A stretch of 64,000 nt of DNA from Meandrina meandrites. Lineage: Eukaryota; Cnidaria; Anthozoa; Scleractinia; Meandrinidae. Of this stretch, positions 52,375 through 63,686 are shown piece by piece. The notes under the pieces are model-generated. The model worked only from the letters and a program-made list of their open reading frames with translations. It was not told where the DNA came from and ran no database searches. Position 1 is the stretch's first letter, and every line of letters begins with the position of its first letter. The stretch spans positions 25,305,114 to 25,369,113 of the forward strand of contig OY855913.1 in NCBI GenBank assembly GCA_963693305.1, read 5' to 3'. A program made the position numbers and the translations under genes.

Positions 52375-52380
52375 AATAAA
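52375..52380 (+). promoter_or_regulatory. Polyadenylation signal AATAAA for the PX-SH3-SH2 gene
   Basis: A canonical AATAAA lies 92 bases after the stop codon at 52281-52283, giving a short 3' UTR. It supports the chosen last exon. Confidence 0.5.
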
Positions 52381-54424
52381 GTCATTTTTGGTTCGTCACG
52401 CCTAAAGATCGCGTGACAGCTACTAACTATACTGTCTGATCCGCATTTTAGCTGCGCGAAAATTAAGGCAGGGGCAAAACGAATGAGTCCCCTCCCCCCT
52501 GCTCCTACTTTTTGTGCCCGCCCCACTTATCGCGCGGCCAAAATGCGCTTCGCGGTCACTTGAGTTTACTTACTTCTGGTTCTTAGATCGCGATGGATAA
52601 CTCGATTAAAGTAAGCGCGAAAGGATGAGAGGAGGTATAATCCTCTCTTCAACCGCCACTCCTTCACTCTCTACTTTCAAAGAACATGGACCAGGCTTGC
52701 TGGGAATAGCTGTGCATTAACTGACCGGGTGCACCGCAAAATGGACGCTCTTTGTTTTACACAATAACAACAACATTTACTAATTACAAAAATAATTTTG
52801 CACAGCGCATTGAAACATTTCTTTGTAATGTTTAAAGGCCGTGGCCCTGTGAACTTAAAAATAAGTACAGCATCTCTCAAATAAGTGCCATACAGCTGAC
52901 AGAAATATTGAAAAATCATACCTAACTTCATAGCGGAAATCTTTAACGACGAATGACTGCCGCGACCAGGGACGTATAACATTTGGCAAAATAGGCTGGG
53001 TGAAACCGACCGAGAGAAATGGCGCTTACCATTTATGATTTAGTTTGTGGTTATTGTTTCCCCTTGAAGGGAGACTGGAAACGGGAGAGATGAACAAATT
53101 GTGTATTTTTCGACGGTTCGTGTCAACGGGAAAGAAAGTACGACTTTAAACGAAGTTCGCAATTTTCGAACGGATTTCCCGGAAAATTACTGTTCCTTTT
53201 GTTTTCCAGCCAAAATTTCCGGGATATTCTGTGAAATGGTTAGCACCCCAGTCCTCAATTTTGTTTCCTACGTGGAAAATTGGAGATTCCTAATTCACGG
53301 CTTCACGGTTACATTTAAGCTTGTAGTTGGCTTGCTTCAGGATTAAAGAATTTTGGTGGACGTTGAAGCATTCGGTAGAACGGTGATTGTGATATTTATA
53401 TTTTTGTATTGATAAATTCATAAATTTAAATTGACGTTTTAAACCACATTTATCAATTTAAAATCGCGTATATTTTATAGCAAACAAAAATCAGATAAGG
53501 ATAGCCTCAGAAAAGAAGTAGTTTTACTTAAGCAGTATGCTGGATTTTTCAGAGTTTTGTAATATTTTAGAAATAGAATTAATATGATATAATAATTCAA
53601 TTGTAGTTTTTTTTTAAGAGATATTTTATTCAAACCTGTAAAGAGCGCACGTATGCCAAACAATTCATGGAAAAGATAATATTTAAATGGTCACGTTAAC
53701 AATGTTATGTAACACTGTTTAAATTTTTTTTTTAAATATAAAAGAATCAATAAATGACCATGCAATAGTGTACCGCTGTCGTAGATGGTCACTTGACTAT
53801 AGTGAGGCCTAGAAGACGCTGATTGGCTAAAAGAGTTCACCGCGAAAGAGCATGTGTAACATTACCCTAATTGCAGAAGGATCTATCGTTTCATTCGTGA
53901 GTAGCGGTGACCTACGAAAACCTGACACGAACGGAGACTCGCAGATCGTGGATCGCAAACAGATCTCGTTTTAGCGGCTCTGCCGCACACATGCCTTGTA
54001 GAAACTAAAAAAACCCTCTGTGACGCAGAGTAGTGCAACATTTCCGCGTAACGCACGAACGCCGTCATGCACAATGGTAACGAAAATATCACTCCTGCTT
54101 TGAGTAAAACGAGGGTGGGAGTGGGGCGGACGACGAAAACAAACGTTCAGACCGCGAATGCAACTTTCTTTGGTCTAACCAATAATATAAGCGGGCTGTA
54201 GGGGATGCAAAACCCGAGGTGGGGCCATTGCGTAGAATCACACACTAGAAGCTAGTGGGCTGGATTGGAAATTTCTTTGCGTCAATTCATTTTGTTCCGT
54301 TGGGAGGGATAGGAGGTTATAAGTTTGAGCTATATATTAAACTCATTTTGCAACCCACCCATGCAAACGCAGCCCAGTACCCAGAATGTGTTCTACATTC
54401 CATCGTCGACGTCGTCGTCGTCGC

Positions 54425-54460
<36 letters not shown>

Positions 54461-54900
54461 TACTTACACACGCAGTATCTTTGTTCAGCTTAAGATTGAT
54501 CCTCGGTTAAACGACAAGCATACGATCGGTTGACCCAGCTTTATTTCATTATTAACCAAGACAATTCAATACATAGTTGTCGATTTTAGACAAATAGCAG
54601 CGAGTGCTTGCGTAAGAAGTAGGCTTTTTCCTGCCTTATAAAAGTAACGGTGATCTCTAAATGAGTCACGCCTTTTTATTATTTGCAGCGCTAAAAAGCT
54701 TTAAGTATTTCCAGTCCTTAGAAACGATTTAGCATTGTAAGCGAAGCCTTTACACTTTGCGATGATTTGCGCTTAACTGGTTAGAGGTTAGGCAGTGATT
54801 AATCAGCATTTTTGGTTAAACAGCGCTTTACCGTTTTCGTGGGCGGGCATGTGAAAACGATTCATAGTTTATCAACAACCTGCGTAGCCGGTTTGGCAGT
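52381..54900. other. Intergenic, no gene supported
   Basis: GC-poor sequence with short open frames. A hypothetical last exon of the minus-strand secreted precursor (54004-53883) falls here. A trinucleotide repeat is at 54425-54460. Confidence 0.4.
54425..54460. repeat. (CAT)n microsatellite, preceded by GTC repeats
   Basis: About twelve CAT units following GTCGTCGTCGTCGCC. The poly-Ile or poly-Ser frames across it are simple-repeat artefacts. Confidence 0.85.
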
Positions 54901-54920
54901 TGAGTTGGGTTTCGCGTGCG

Positions 54921-54976
54921 CGCGCGAGCGGCGAAGCCGCGAGTAACTCCTCGCGGCTTCAACGCTCGCTCGCGGG
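54921..54976. repeat. GC-rich hairpin upstream of the small 80-residue gene
   Basis: CGCGAGCGGCGAAGCCGCGA pairs with TCGCGGCTTCAACGCTCGCT. It ends about 45 bases before the ATG at 55020, so it may lie in the promoter or 5' UTR. Confidence 0.5.
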
Positions 54977-55019
54977 CACGTGACTGTTATTAGTTTGAAC
55001 TTGAACTTCTCTTGGATGA

Positions 55020-56024
55020 ATGGCTGACGACCTAACAGTCAGCCGTTTAAAAGAGGCGGTCGATTTACCAAAAGCTCAAGATGACGATATGCCAAGTGTG
55101 TTAGATGTAAGTTAATGATTAGTTTTGGTTAGCAAAGTGACCATTATTAGTTAATCGATTCGGGAGCGTTCGTACAGCCTTCGAGATCGTTCCTAAGGAC
55201 ATTGTTGTAACGTCGGCAACAACTTCGACGAAAATGAACCGAGTTTTATTTGCATGCTTCAGTTTTATAAGTCTAAACAATTGCTATTAGTCAATGATGG
55301 TGTAATTCCAAAGTGATTAGCTCCTTGTGTTAATAATTAGTTTTTTTTTCCTGCATTCTTATATAGATACTAAGTTGAGAATTAGCGTGTCGTATATAAA
55401 TGTAATGTGCCCCTATTGTCAGAGAACAAATCTCGAAAATTACTGGGTCAAAAAGAAAAGGTTAAATATGTATCCATTGAGCTAACTTGATTTCCCGAAG
55501 TTCCTGTGATCTGAAAATAGAAAAAAGAAAACGTTTTTCTCAGTAATAACAACTAAGACCTTTCTCTGTAAAACGAAAAAAAGGTAAAAGTATCGTTATG
55601 TCTTAAGATAAGTGTTTCTACCAGTTATATCCAAAAGCAGTAGTTATATTTCCTTCATTTCAATGGGCATATCATATCGTGGACCAAAATACCTAGATTA
55701 TTGACCTTATAAATGTATTGATGCCTGCATTACATCCAGTAGGAGTAGACGATACCTTTCCTCTCTACAGGTCCGGCGAGGTCAGGTCAGGTTAGTATTA
55801 CCGGGATGGGGAGAGTAGGGGTGCAGGGAGGGGTGGGGGTTGCAGGGAGAGTATTACAGTACTTTAATACTTACCGCATTATTTGCAGAACCGTGAACAA
55901 CTTCCGTGACAGAATTTCATGGCAAAACGCATGTGTCTCCGCGAAGTGCACTGGTTGGTTTGCCCAAGCCTCTTACACAAACCCCCAAAGGCGTCCTGGC
56001 AAGCCACTGAAAAGAAAACATTAA
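55020..56024 (+). CDS. Small three-exon gene, 80-residue basic-tailed protein, unknown function
   Basis: Exons 55020-55106, 55771-55790 and 55889-56024 join in phase. Exon 1 (29 codons, MADDLTVSRLKEAVDLPK, acidic DDD) ends before a strong GTAAGT. Exon 2 is only 20 bases between a pyrimidine-rich acceptor (CTCTCTACAG) and GTTAGT. Exon 3 follows TTTGCAG and ends in TAA at 56022-56024. The microexon supplies exactly the phase needed and yields DVRRGQVRTVNNFRDR across both junctions. The C-terminal half has ACVSAKCTGWFAQAS (two Cys, two Trp nearby) and a basic tail KPLKRKH. No signal peptide or membrane segment is visible, so it is probably cytosolic or nuclear. I do not recognise the family. AATAAA motifs at about 56100 and 56222 could end the transcript. 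Upstream is a GC-rich hairpin. Confidence 0.5.
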
Positions 56025-56044
56025 CCTCGGTGTAACTGCATTAA

Positions 56045-56179
56045 GCCATTTCCGAGTTGCCTTTTACCTCTGTTTCAAAACGAGTCTTGGTGAATGCGCA
56101 AATAAAACTCATTTCCATATGAAAAGCTGTGCGCCAGGATTCGTTTTGAAACAGAGGTAAGAGGCATCTTGGAAATGGC
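56045..56179. repeat. MITE-like hairpin, GGCCATTTCC family, copy 2
   Basis: GCCATTTCCGAGTTGCC with TTTACCTCTGTTTCAAAACG is mirrored by CGTTTTGAAACAGAGGTAAG and CTTGGAAATGGC. It starts 21 bases after the stop of the 80-residue gene and could supply its 3' end. Confidence 0.65.
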
Positions 56180-56242
56180 CTATTCTTCATACATTTTAGC
56201 ATTTGTTACACTCCGCACTGTGAATAAAAGTTTGACTTTTAG

Positions 56243-56308
56243 GCCGACACCCAAACTGACATGTCAGTAGAACTTATGAGCGTGGAAGGACTGTTAACAA
56301 ACTGCTAC
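56243..56308 (+). other. Possible alternative exon of the small 80-residue gene
   Basis: A 66-base open segment lies between an acceptor (GACTTTTAG) and a GTACGT donor, in phase 0, the same phase in which exon 1 (55020-55106) ends. It would encode ADTQTDMSVELMSVEG and onward. It could be an alternative second exon, but no in-phase terminal exon is established; one weak candidate starts at 57028. Confidence 0.2.
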
Positions 56309-56316
56309 GTACGTAC

Positions 56317-56340
56317 ACACCCCACCCACCCACCCACCCT
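56317..56340. repeat. (CCCA)n microsatellite
   Basis: ACCCCACCCACCCACCCACC next to GTACGTACGT. Confidence 0.7.
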
Positions 56341-56719
56341 TGTAACATAAGTAATTTCTTTTCTCCGTATATAGATCTTAAACCGCTTTATTCCCAAAAT
56401 TAAAATATCAAATCTCCTCGCTGAGTAACTGGCATTTCTGTTAATACTAGTAATGAGGATTTGGTTGTATATTAGGACAATATATTTCTTCGTGTAGGTG
56501 ATGTTCTTTATTTCTCGTTACTTGGCTACTAAATGTTCTCGATATTGCGAGGAGAAGTACAGTAAGCCGTAGGTCCGACAGTTGACATTTGTTTCACTAC
56601 CGAGCTTAAAATATTTACCATCTTTTTTCATCACCATACATAAACGCTATCGAAACTGCTGATCCTATGCAGGACGCATGTCACATATCAACCTAGTAAA
56701 ATGGCCTTGCTCATCATGA

Positions 56720-56792
56720 GTTCTCGTAGCTCAGTGGATAGAGCGCCCGCCTGGTGTTTGGGAGGTCATGGGTTCGATTCCCGTCAGGCACT
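56720..56792 (+). tRNA. tRNA-like sequence (Thr GGT if folded as drawn), probably degenerate
   Basis: The D-arm TAGCTCAGTGGATAGAGC and T-arm ATGGGTTCGATTCCCGT (with a TTCGATT loop) are near-canonical A and B boxes. With GTTCTCG/CAGGCAC as acceptor stem only 5 of 7 pairs form, and the anticodon stem CCCGC/TTGGG is imperfect. The anticodon loop CTGGTGT would place GGT at 34-36. It is either a diverged tRNA or the head of a tRNA-derived SINE. Confidence 0.35.
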
Positions 56793-56862
56793 CAGATTTT
56801 TTCTTTGTCCCACGCTCGTGACATGATAAATATTTCATCTTTCACGTTAAGCTTAATTTTAC

Positions 56863-58451
56863 CTGCTCTGCTCTCGATAGCATCTTTGTAATAATCAAGG
56901 TCTGTGCCGACATCAGAAGCGAGGTCCTCGTAAGCCAGGTCATCTATAAAACAAGCAACTCAATGTCACGAGATAGCTTCACTACTCACTCAAGTTAGAA
57001 ATAACCCACTATTTTTACTCCAAACAGCTTGCGACAGCGACCTCCAGAATCGACCCGAAGTACACAAGCAATGCTTTCGAGTGGTGTACCGTAAACTAAA
57101 ATATCCTACGCGAGTGATGGGTATTCAAAATATACTACAAGAAAAGCACGGCACAACTATCACTTTACCATGCTGTACTTTAGAAAGTTCTGTCGAAGAT
57201 TTCCGAAGATTTGTCCGAAGATCATTCGATCATTTTCTGTTCATTCCCGAAGATTGCCGAAGCCTTCCAAAAAACTTCCGAAGATACGCATGCGAGTAAG
57301 ATCTGGAGCTAAGAGTAATCACCTGTTGGTACATACTCCGCAGTGTCAATATTGTCCACTTCCAAGTTCCTCTTATCGTCACCTGAAGCAAAAACGACAA
57401 AGAAATGTTTCTTAGCTTTTAAGTGATTGCTGAATCTTTCTACCATGAAGACAGAGTTAATTTGGAGTGGGAAGTCAACTGATTATGAGAAATCGCTGGC
57501 GTAGGTAGCGCCGGCTCGCTACGTAAATAATGCATGATGTCATTTCATCCCTAGCAGATGTTATCTGATTCAATAGTTTTCTTTTTAGTCAGTAGCAAGA
57601 AATTTTGCGGATTTCATATCATGCCGTTTTTCATGTTTTTTTTTTAAGTACAATGAAAGAACAAAAACCAATAAAGCTCGCTAGGTTTTCTTTGTTGTGC
57701 TCTGTGTATGTCAAATAGATCGGGCGAAATTGATTGGTTTGGTAAAGTCGCCTAAAAATCGAGAAAATTATACTGATCGACATTTTAAACTAAATGCTGA
57801 AATGTTTCGAAAATACCCTACATCAAATTTCTTTGCTTTAGTTCAAACTTTCAACGTAACATCATGAACCATTCTGAATTCGTGAACAAAAGAGTTACCA
57901 AGTTTTGTTGCTCTTTCAGTTCATGATCCCGTTTACAGATTGAAGGTCTTATGAAACTCTTAATTATTTTTCGCACATTTAAAATTTCGTGGCTGGGAGG
58001 ATTTGATATTCAATTGCATCGCCTTCAAGCCAAAGGGCGTTACCGCTAGTCTTTCCATCTTCACATGATGCAACAGAATAAGAAGAATGATTGGGAATAA
58101 CTTGCGAAATAATACGCGCAATTTTGTGTTATTGTTATTATATTTGAGAAGAAAATCCCATTGACCATGAAATAACTAAGACAATGTAGAACACAGTCTA
58201 CGAACACCCAAACTCGATATTAAAATCAAGCCAGTTAACCGAGTAACCAAAGATTCAATGTAAGATTAGAAAACCTCAAAAGTTATTTAAAAATGGCATT
58301 TCAATAAAACAACTTAAAATAACAAAGAACACAGCAAACCTTGATCTAGATTCTTCCACATATCATTTTCGGTGGTAATGGAAGCAGCTTGAACCTCGTA
58401 AACGCCAATAATACCCAACACAAGGAGAAGAAAACCAGTTTTAAACGCCAT
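56863..58451 (-). CDS. Secreted acidic precursor, first three exons (incomplete 3' end)
   Basis: Minus strand. Exon 1 58451-58340 begins ATG and encodes a clear signal peptide (MAFKTGFLLLVLGIIGVYEV, likely cleaved after VQA), then ASITTENDMWKNLDQ. Exon 2 57382-57323 adds a dibasic KR (DDKRNLEVDNID). Exon 3 56943-56863 is very acidic (DDLAYEDLASDVGTDLDYY) and ends ESRA before GTAAAA. All introns are phase 1, so each exon is a movable in-frame unit. Signal, dibasic site, acidic pro-region and phase-1 exons fit secreted peptide precursors such as cnidarian peptide, small cysteine-rich or toxin-like proteins. The mature part must be in a later exon; a weak candidate is 54004-53883. A TATA box lies at 58556-58561. 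Family not identified. Confidence 0.55.
57190..57292. repeat. Cluster of CCGAAGAT direct repeats
   Basis: Seven or so copies of CGAAGATT, CCGAAGATT or CCGAAGAT within 100 bases, in an intron of the secreted precursor. Confidence 0.5.
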
Positions 58452-58555
58452 TTTTCACTCCGTGCAACGCCCTCAAGCAATTAAGTGTTATTTCAACTCG
58501 TACGTTCTCCGAACAGATCGAGGCTCGACTCTTCAAACGTTTGCTTGTTCAAATG

Positions 58556-58561
58556 TTTATA
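58556..58561 (-). promoter_or_regulatory. TATA box of the secreted-precursor gene
   Basis: Read on the minus strand the site is CTTATAAAC, 105 bases before the ATG at 58451. This gives a transcription start about 75-80 bases upstream of the ATG, typical of compact secreted-protein genes. Inferred from position only. Confidence 0.4.
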
Positions 58562-61500
58562 AGGATTCTGCGGTGGCGGTAATGAAGTTGTTATTTATTA
58601 TGAAATTTATTGGTTAATTAGGTAGCTGAATGGACTGCATAAATTTTTCATGCAAGAAATAACTGCCGAATGGAAAGTAGAACAATTCTAGATTTGTTTT
58701 TGTGAAAATTATCGAATCACAGAACGGAGCGCTAAGCCAAAACTGCGTCTAAGCTCCTTGTTTTGTCGTTAGAAATGTCCAGCCTTTTCTCTGTATATTT
58801 CGCAATAAAATTCTAGCGATTTGGCTTCCCTGCGGAGCTTTTAAAGTTTCATTGTTTAAATTTTGAAGCATTGAAAATTCAGCTCGTTAAAAGTGGGCGA
58901 TGAAAGGAGTTCGACCATGTTTTGACAACAAAATAAATTGATGTCCATAATTTTCACAGCGAATCTGTGAAAGGGAATTCTTAAATAAGTAAATTTCTCT
59001 GAACCGTTCTGTAAACAGTTCTTATGTACTGAAAACGGTCGTCTTTCCTTATCACTATAATTGGCTATCTATGATGAAAGGCATCGGAAGCGCCATAACA
59101 ACTATTGTGCCATTCAGATTAAAAGAAATATTGTTGAGAGGCGCAAATTGTTACAAATGCCCGGAAACTTGATACCACGAAATATATTTTTTCTACTTTT
59201 TTTGTCATACTCATGACAATTTATTATTGACGTAAGAAATAATAAGGACATGCATGCCCACGCGTAAATTCTTAATCCCTTTTAACCCGTAGAGTATTCC
59301 TTGAAACGACCCGAGGATCTATCTTGTTTTATCAAACAAACCTTTGACATAGCCAGGAAGTCTATTTGGAAAGGTTATTGTTACTTAAAAAGACAATATT
59401 TGGTAAATTTTATCTTAAAACCAGAAAGCGTTCATATGATGAAATCCTGGTGAGTATGCGGTTAAGTATTCTTGCTTAAAACTTTTCTCCGCGGGGCTTT
59501 GACTTCCACCGGGTTTCTCGCAGGAGAGTATATATACATCACGTTGAGAATAGATTTGTGGCTAAAAATGTACAAAATCGGGGAAAAATTAGCTGTGAAG
59601 CTTCAGTTAGGAGTGTTTTATAAATAAACCGGTTCCGTTACACTTGATAATACGTGATAAATAAAGAAAGATGGTAAATTTTTGATAACACGTGTTCAGC
59701 AAATAATTTTACAGAGGTTCCTTTCTACGGATCTGACAGTTTTTATCTGTTTCTTAATCGTTGCCGATAATTTGTAACAATTGGCCGGTTACTAGAATTT
59801 TTTTCTTTAAAGTAAATTTGTTAATATGTGGTGAAGCAACAATTATATACAAACCAGAAACGCAAAAGATTATAACCAGAGATTCAAGCCAAACAAAGTT
59901 TAAGATAGCAAGTTTTCACGCTTTTCAAAACAATAGTAGAAATCAAACTGCGTTTAGTATCTCTTATTATTTTTTATGCTGGATATTTAAACTTCGCAAT
60001 TCCAAACGCTAGCTTTTATTAATATTGAAAACGGGTGTTTTCAGGACGCTATTTTTTGTAATCACTTTTGGACACCCGTCGTGTAAAAATAGCCATAACT
60101 GTGAATTATTCTTCCAGTAGTTCTTTCTTTTGTCATTTTCTACCTTTGCAATTGGCGTTGTTTTTCTGCGGTATGAATTATCTTAAACTCCAACGGTTTT
60201 TTTTTTCAGTCTGTGAATAGAAAGACCGTATACCCCTTAATGGTTGCTGATATAACCATCAATTTCGCCCACCTGATTGTGAATTTGTCCAAATCGATTT
60301 GGCTAGTCCTCACGGGTAGATAATCAATTATGTTTCAGTTTCGTCGAATAGTGGTTGCACAGCAGTAACTTACAAGTCTGTATGACGTCATTGATTTACT
60401 CGCCATGCTGGAATGAAGCGTAATTAGTTGAAACAGAAGATGCTTGGACGGCGTTTCACGGTACATTATTAAAATATCAAACGAGGGCATTCAAAGTCAG
60501 CAAGAGAATTTTAAACTTTAATTAGACATTTAATTTAACTCAGACTCGAACACTGTTTTCATATCACTAGATCCTATGTTAGTTCTGATGTTAGTTATTG
60601 AGCTCATTTTGTCATAAAACTGAAAGGCTGTACAATGCCCAGAGAACATGCATAAAATCGATAATGTGAAATTGTATTAGATAATACCTTTGAATAAAAA
60701 ATCTATATATTTTTTTTGAATTCAAAAAACGCTTACAATGCAGTGAAGTGAAGTTTCAAACTTTAAGGACCAAACAAATTGCTAACTTAGCGGTCTATAT
60801 ATTATGTTCAAGTAAAGATTGTCAGATATTTGCCACGAAATTAGTCTTATTCTACGAGGAATATGGCTAATTGGAAAAACTACTGACATCTAACTACTTG
60901 ATCTTCTCGATGTTTTAAACAGCACTGTGACATTGTCGAAGGAATTTCAGCACAGAAAAGCAAATTCTTGATCTTCAATTCCGACGAATCTTGGCTGCCA
61001 ACAGAGTTGACGTTTAGAGCTTAGAGTTCGGAAGAGGCTCAATGCACGAATCATTTTTTTTTAATTTTCTAGTGAACTGATTGGGACGAATTTACAAGAA
61101 CTATATTGATTATTCATTGTTGACTTTACATTCATCTGTCCGATTGCAAATATCTTGGCGGATATGACTAGACTCGATGAGAGAAAATACGTGTAACTTC
61201 AAAAAGTGAAAATAAAAAAACCGCCGTCGACATCGTATATAGAGTAAGAAACGCTTTAGTCACGTTTTAGCTTTGTTATGTCCTTCAATCAGTTCAGGTT
61301 GAAGTTATCAAAGTGATATAATATTCAAACATTTGTAGACCTGGTCTGTGTGTGTCAGCCATTTTGAGATATCAACACCTTACAGCTATACGAGAAACAC
61401 AGGAAATACAGGAACTGGTGAAATATGGACTATTTTTACAGCCTTCAGAACTCTTAAAATAACACTTAGAAATTTACTGATTATTACTGCATCTTAAAAA

Positions 61501-62129
61501 TTTGAAAAATATCTCTAAAATGTTGTTTTAGTTTTGTGATTTTGTGACATTGGCGACTCGTATAGGGCTATATTGAAAGGTAAAAGGACTCGTCAATGGG
61601 GGAAGGAATAAAAATCCGCTTATACGCTAGGCTCGCTACGCTTGCTGATTTTGTTTTCGTTCTGTACCCCACAAAAGAGTTTATTCACAGGAACAGTCAA
61701 AATACTGACACAAAGACCGATAGCTGTTTGGGTTTTGAAACTTTGATGGCGTCACTCGCAAACCAGACGGAACCAGGTCTCTCTCGGGTCCACCTTCGAA
61801 CAGGTGCCCGAGATAGTTTTTTGCTTTAATGATTGAGATTTTCTTTCATGAAGTTTAATCTGCACGTAATAATTGTCTGTGTCGAATTTAGTTTTTGTAC
61901 TTTGCAGTCATAGCTCATGAGAGTCTTTTATGAGTAATAAGTTTGACTGGGAGATAAGACTGTATAATAGTTGAAATATATAATAGAATCGCATAGCTCA
62001 AAGAACTCTCGCGCTCTGATTGGCTAGAGATGCGAGGGTATTCAGCGCGGTATTGCGACTTGAAAGTGAGGCTGCGCTAAAATTCGCAACATTCACCACA
62101 TTTTCAATTTTAAAAGGTTCTGCGATTCA
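58562..62129. other. No gene recognised
   Basis: AT-rich sequence with short frames only. No RNA gene, conserved protein motif or clear mobile element was seen. Confidence 0.4.
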
Positions 62130-62179
62130 AGGAAAATCCATTACCTGACTCGTGAATTCAACGTGAAATTTCACTTGAG

Positions 62180-62220
<41 letters not shown>

Positions 62221-62276
62221 TGGTTTTTCGCGTGAAATTTCACGTGGAATTCCCTCGTCAGGTAATGGATTTTCCT
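62130..62276. repeat. 147-base hairpin element
   Basis: AGGAAAATCCATTACCTGAC and ACGTGAAATTTCAC recur inverted around ATCGCTTCGCGAT. MITE-like. Confidence 0.65.
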
Positions 62277-63123
62277 ATAAAATTAAATAATATCTCGCAT
62301 ATATCAGAAGAACAGTTTCTGCTGCACTTTTCAATGTTTGAGAAATTACAACTACATAAAAATCCTAGCTACCTCTCAAAATCCTAAAATACATCTCCGG
62401 TACAATTTCTAATTCATTTGTATTTATTGTATTCTTGTTAACCTGTATTAAAAAAACAGAATGCGGGTTTCCGTGTTTTTATCGAGTTTTTTTTGTTAAT
62501 CATGAGTGTTTTTATCGAGTGTGTTTTAATCATGAGTGTAAGGAGACTTTGGAGGACGAGAAAATGGAAAGACGGGCCACAGGCGAGTGTTTCCACAGCC
62601 TTTTTGAGTGCTTCCAAACTTTCACGAGTGTTTCTATTCGTAAAAGACGGGGATAAAATACTTTCCATTTTCTTCAAGAAAACGGCGCTGTGAAAAATAA
62701 AGGAAAATCGAATCACTCCTTTATTTCGATTATCAAAATATAAATTCTCTTTGTTGGTCCCATCATTACATCAGCAGTTTGTGCTAGTTTTGTGATTCTA
62801 TCTCATTCTTTCTGAATGTTTTCTAAATTATTTTTAACGAGTTATTGTAAAGGCACAATACAAATTTTCTTGGAAGAATTCAAAGGACTTTCATTGCAAA
62901 AAATGGTTTTCGCATAAGACGATATGGGTTCAGGTGTTGTGGGTCATTGTAAAAAGCTAGCTCTCCGTGCTGAGGTGAGAGGAGTTACGTAAAAACTAAT
63001 TGTTTTTTTGAAAAAAAAAAAAGGTTTATTAATTGTTTCTCTAGAGCGCTTATATATTATAGCCAACAAATATACATTTGTCAGAAGTCTTTGTTTCTAA
63101 TGTTTGCCTTGACGTTGGCAATA

Positions 63124-63494
63124 TTAGGGACCTTACGAAACCACGACGGCGACTGCAACGAGAACGTCACCAAACAAAAGGCTTAATGAGCAGTACAATA
63201 GCTTAGCACGTGCGTTATCCATCTTGGTACATTTCTCCGTCGCCCTCTGCAAATCAACCACGTGAAATGGCCAAATTTTGCGTAGTCTGGAGAACGTGAA
63301 ACACGACAACGAATTTTTCTTGTTTTAAGTTTGAATTTAATAATGCGCTTACATATTCAGCTAGAGATTAGTTCTGACAAAAATGACGCACTAAATAAAT
63401 TAGGATAGCTGCGAAAGTGTTAACTCAAATATAAATTCATTTTTCAGTCGCCGTTGTCGTCAGCGTCGCCGTCGTGGCTTCGTAAGGTCCCTAA
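63124..63494. mobile_element. MITE with ~25-base terminal inverted repeats
   Basis: TTAGGGACCTTACGAAACCA (then CGACGGCGAC) is mirrored by GTCGCCGTCGTGGCTTCGTA (then AGGTCCCTAA). The 371-base interior has no coding frame. A TA-type target is possible. Confidence 0.7.
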
Positions 63495-63686
63495 TAGGGA
63501 GCTTAAGGTGGCTGGTAATGGTTTCCAGCACTTTCCAGCTCTTACGCTTTGACTGGATAGTACAATAAATTTTTATCAGTTGATGCTACAATAATGGTAT
63601 CAAATAAATGCCCAATGATTGCCGAGTACGTTTTGGTTACTTTCTTGACCTCACTGGTTTCCATAGCAACACTATAACCTGTTAAA

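Noticed and set aside
54255..54533. Frames with poly-Ile or poly-Ser
   Set aside because: Simple (CAT)n repeat.
57028..57088. Possible terminal exon (LATATSRIDPKYTSNAFEW) for the alternative form of the 80-residue gene
   Set aside because: The acceptor is acceptable but the phase chain rests only on the unproven exon 56243-56308.
62435..62716. Frames with repeated CFYRV peptides
   Set aside because: Produced by a short tandem duplication (TGTTTTTATCGAGT); no gene structure around it.
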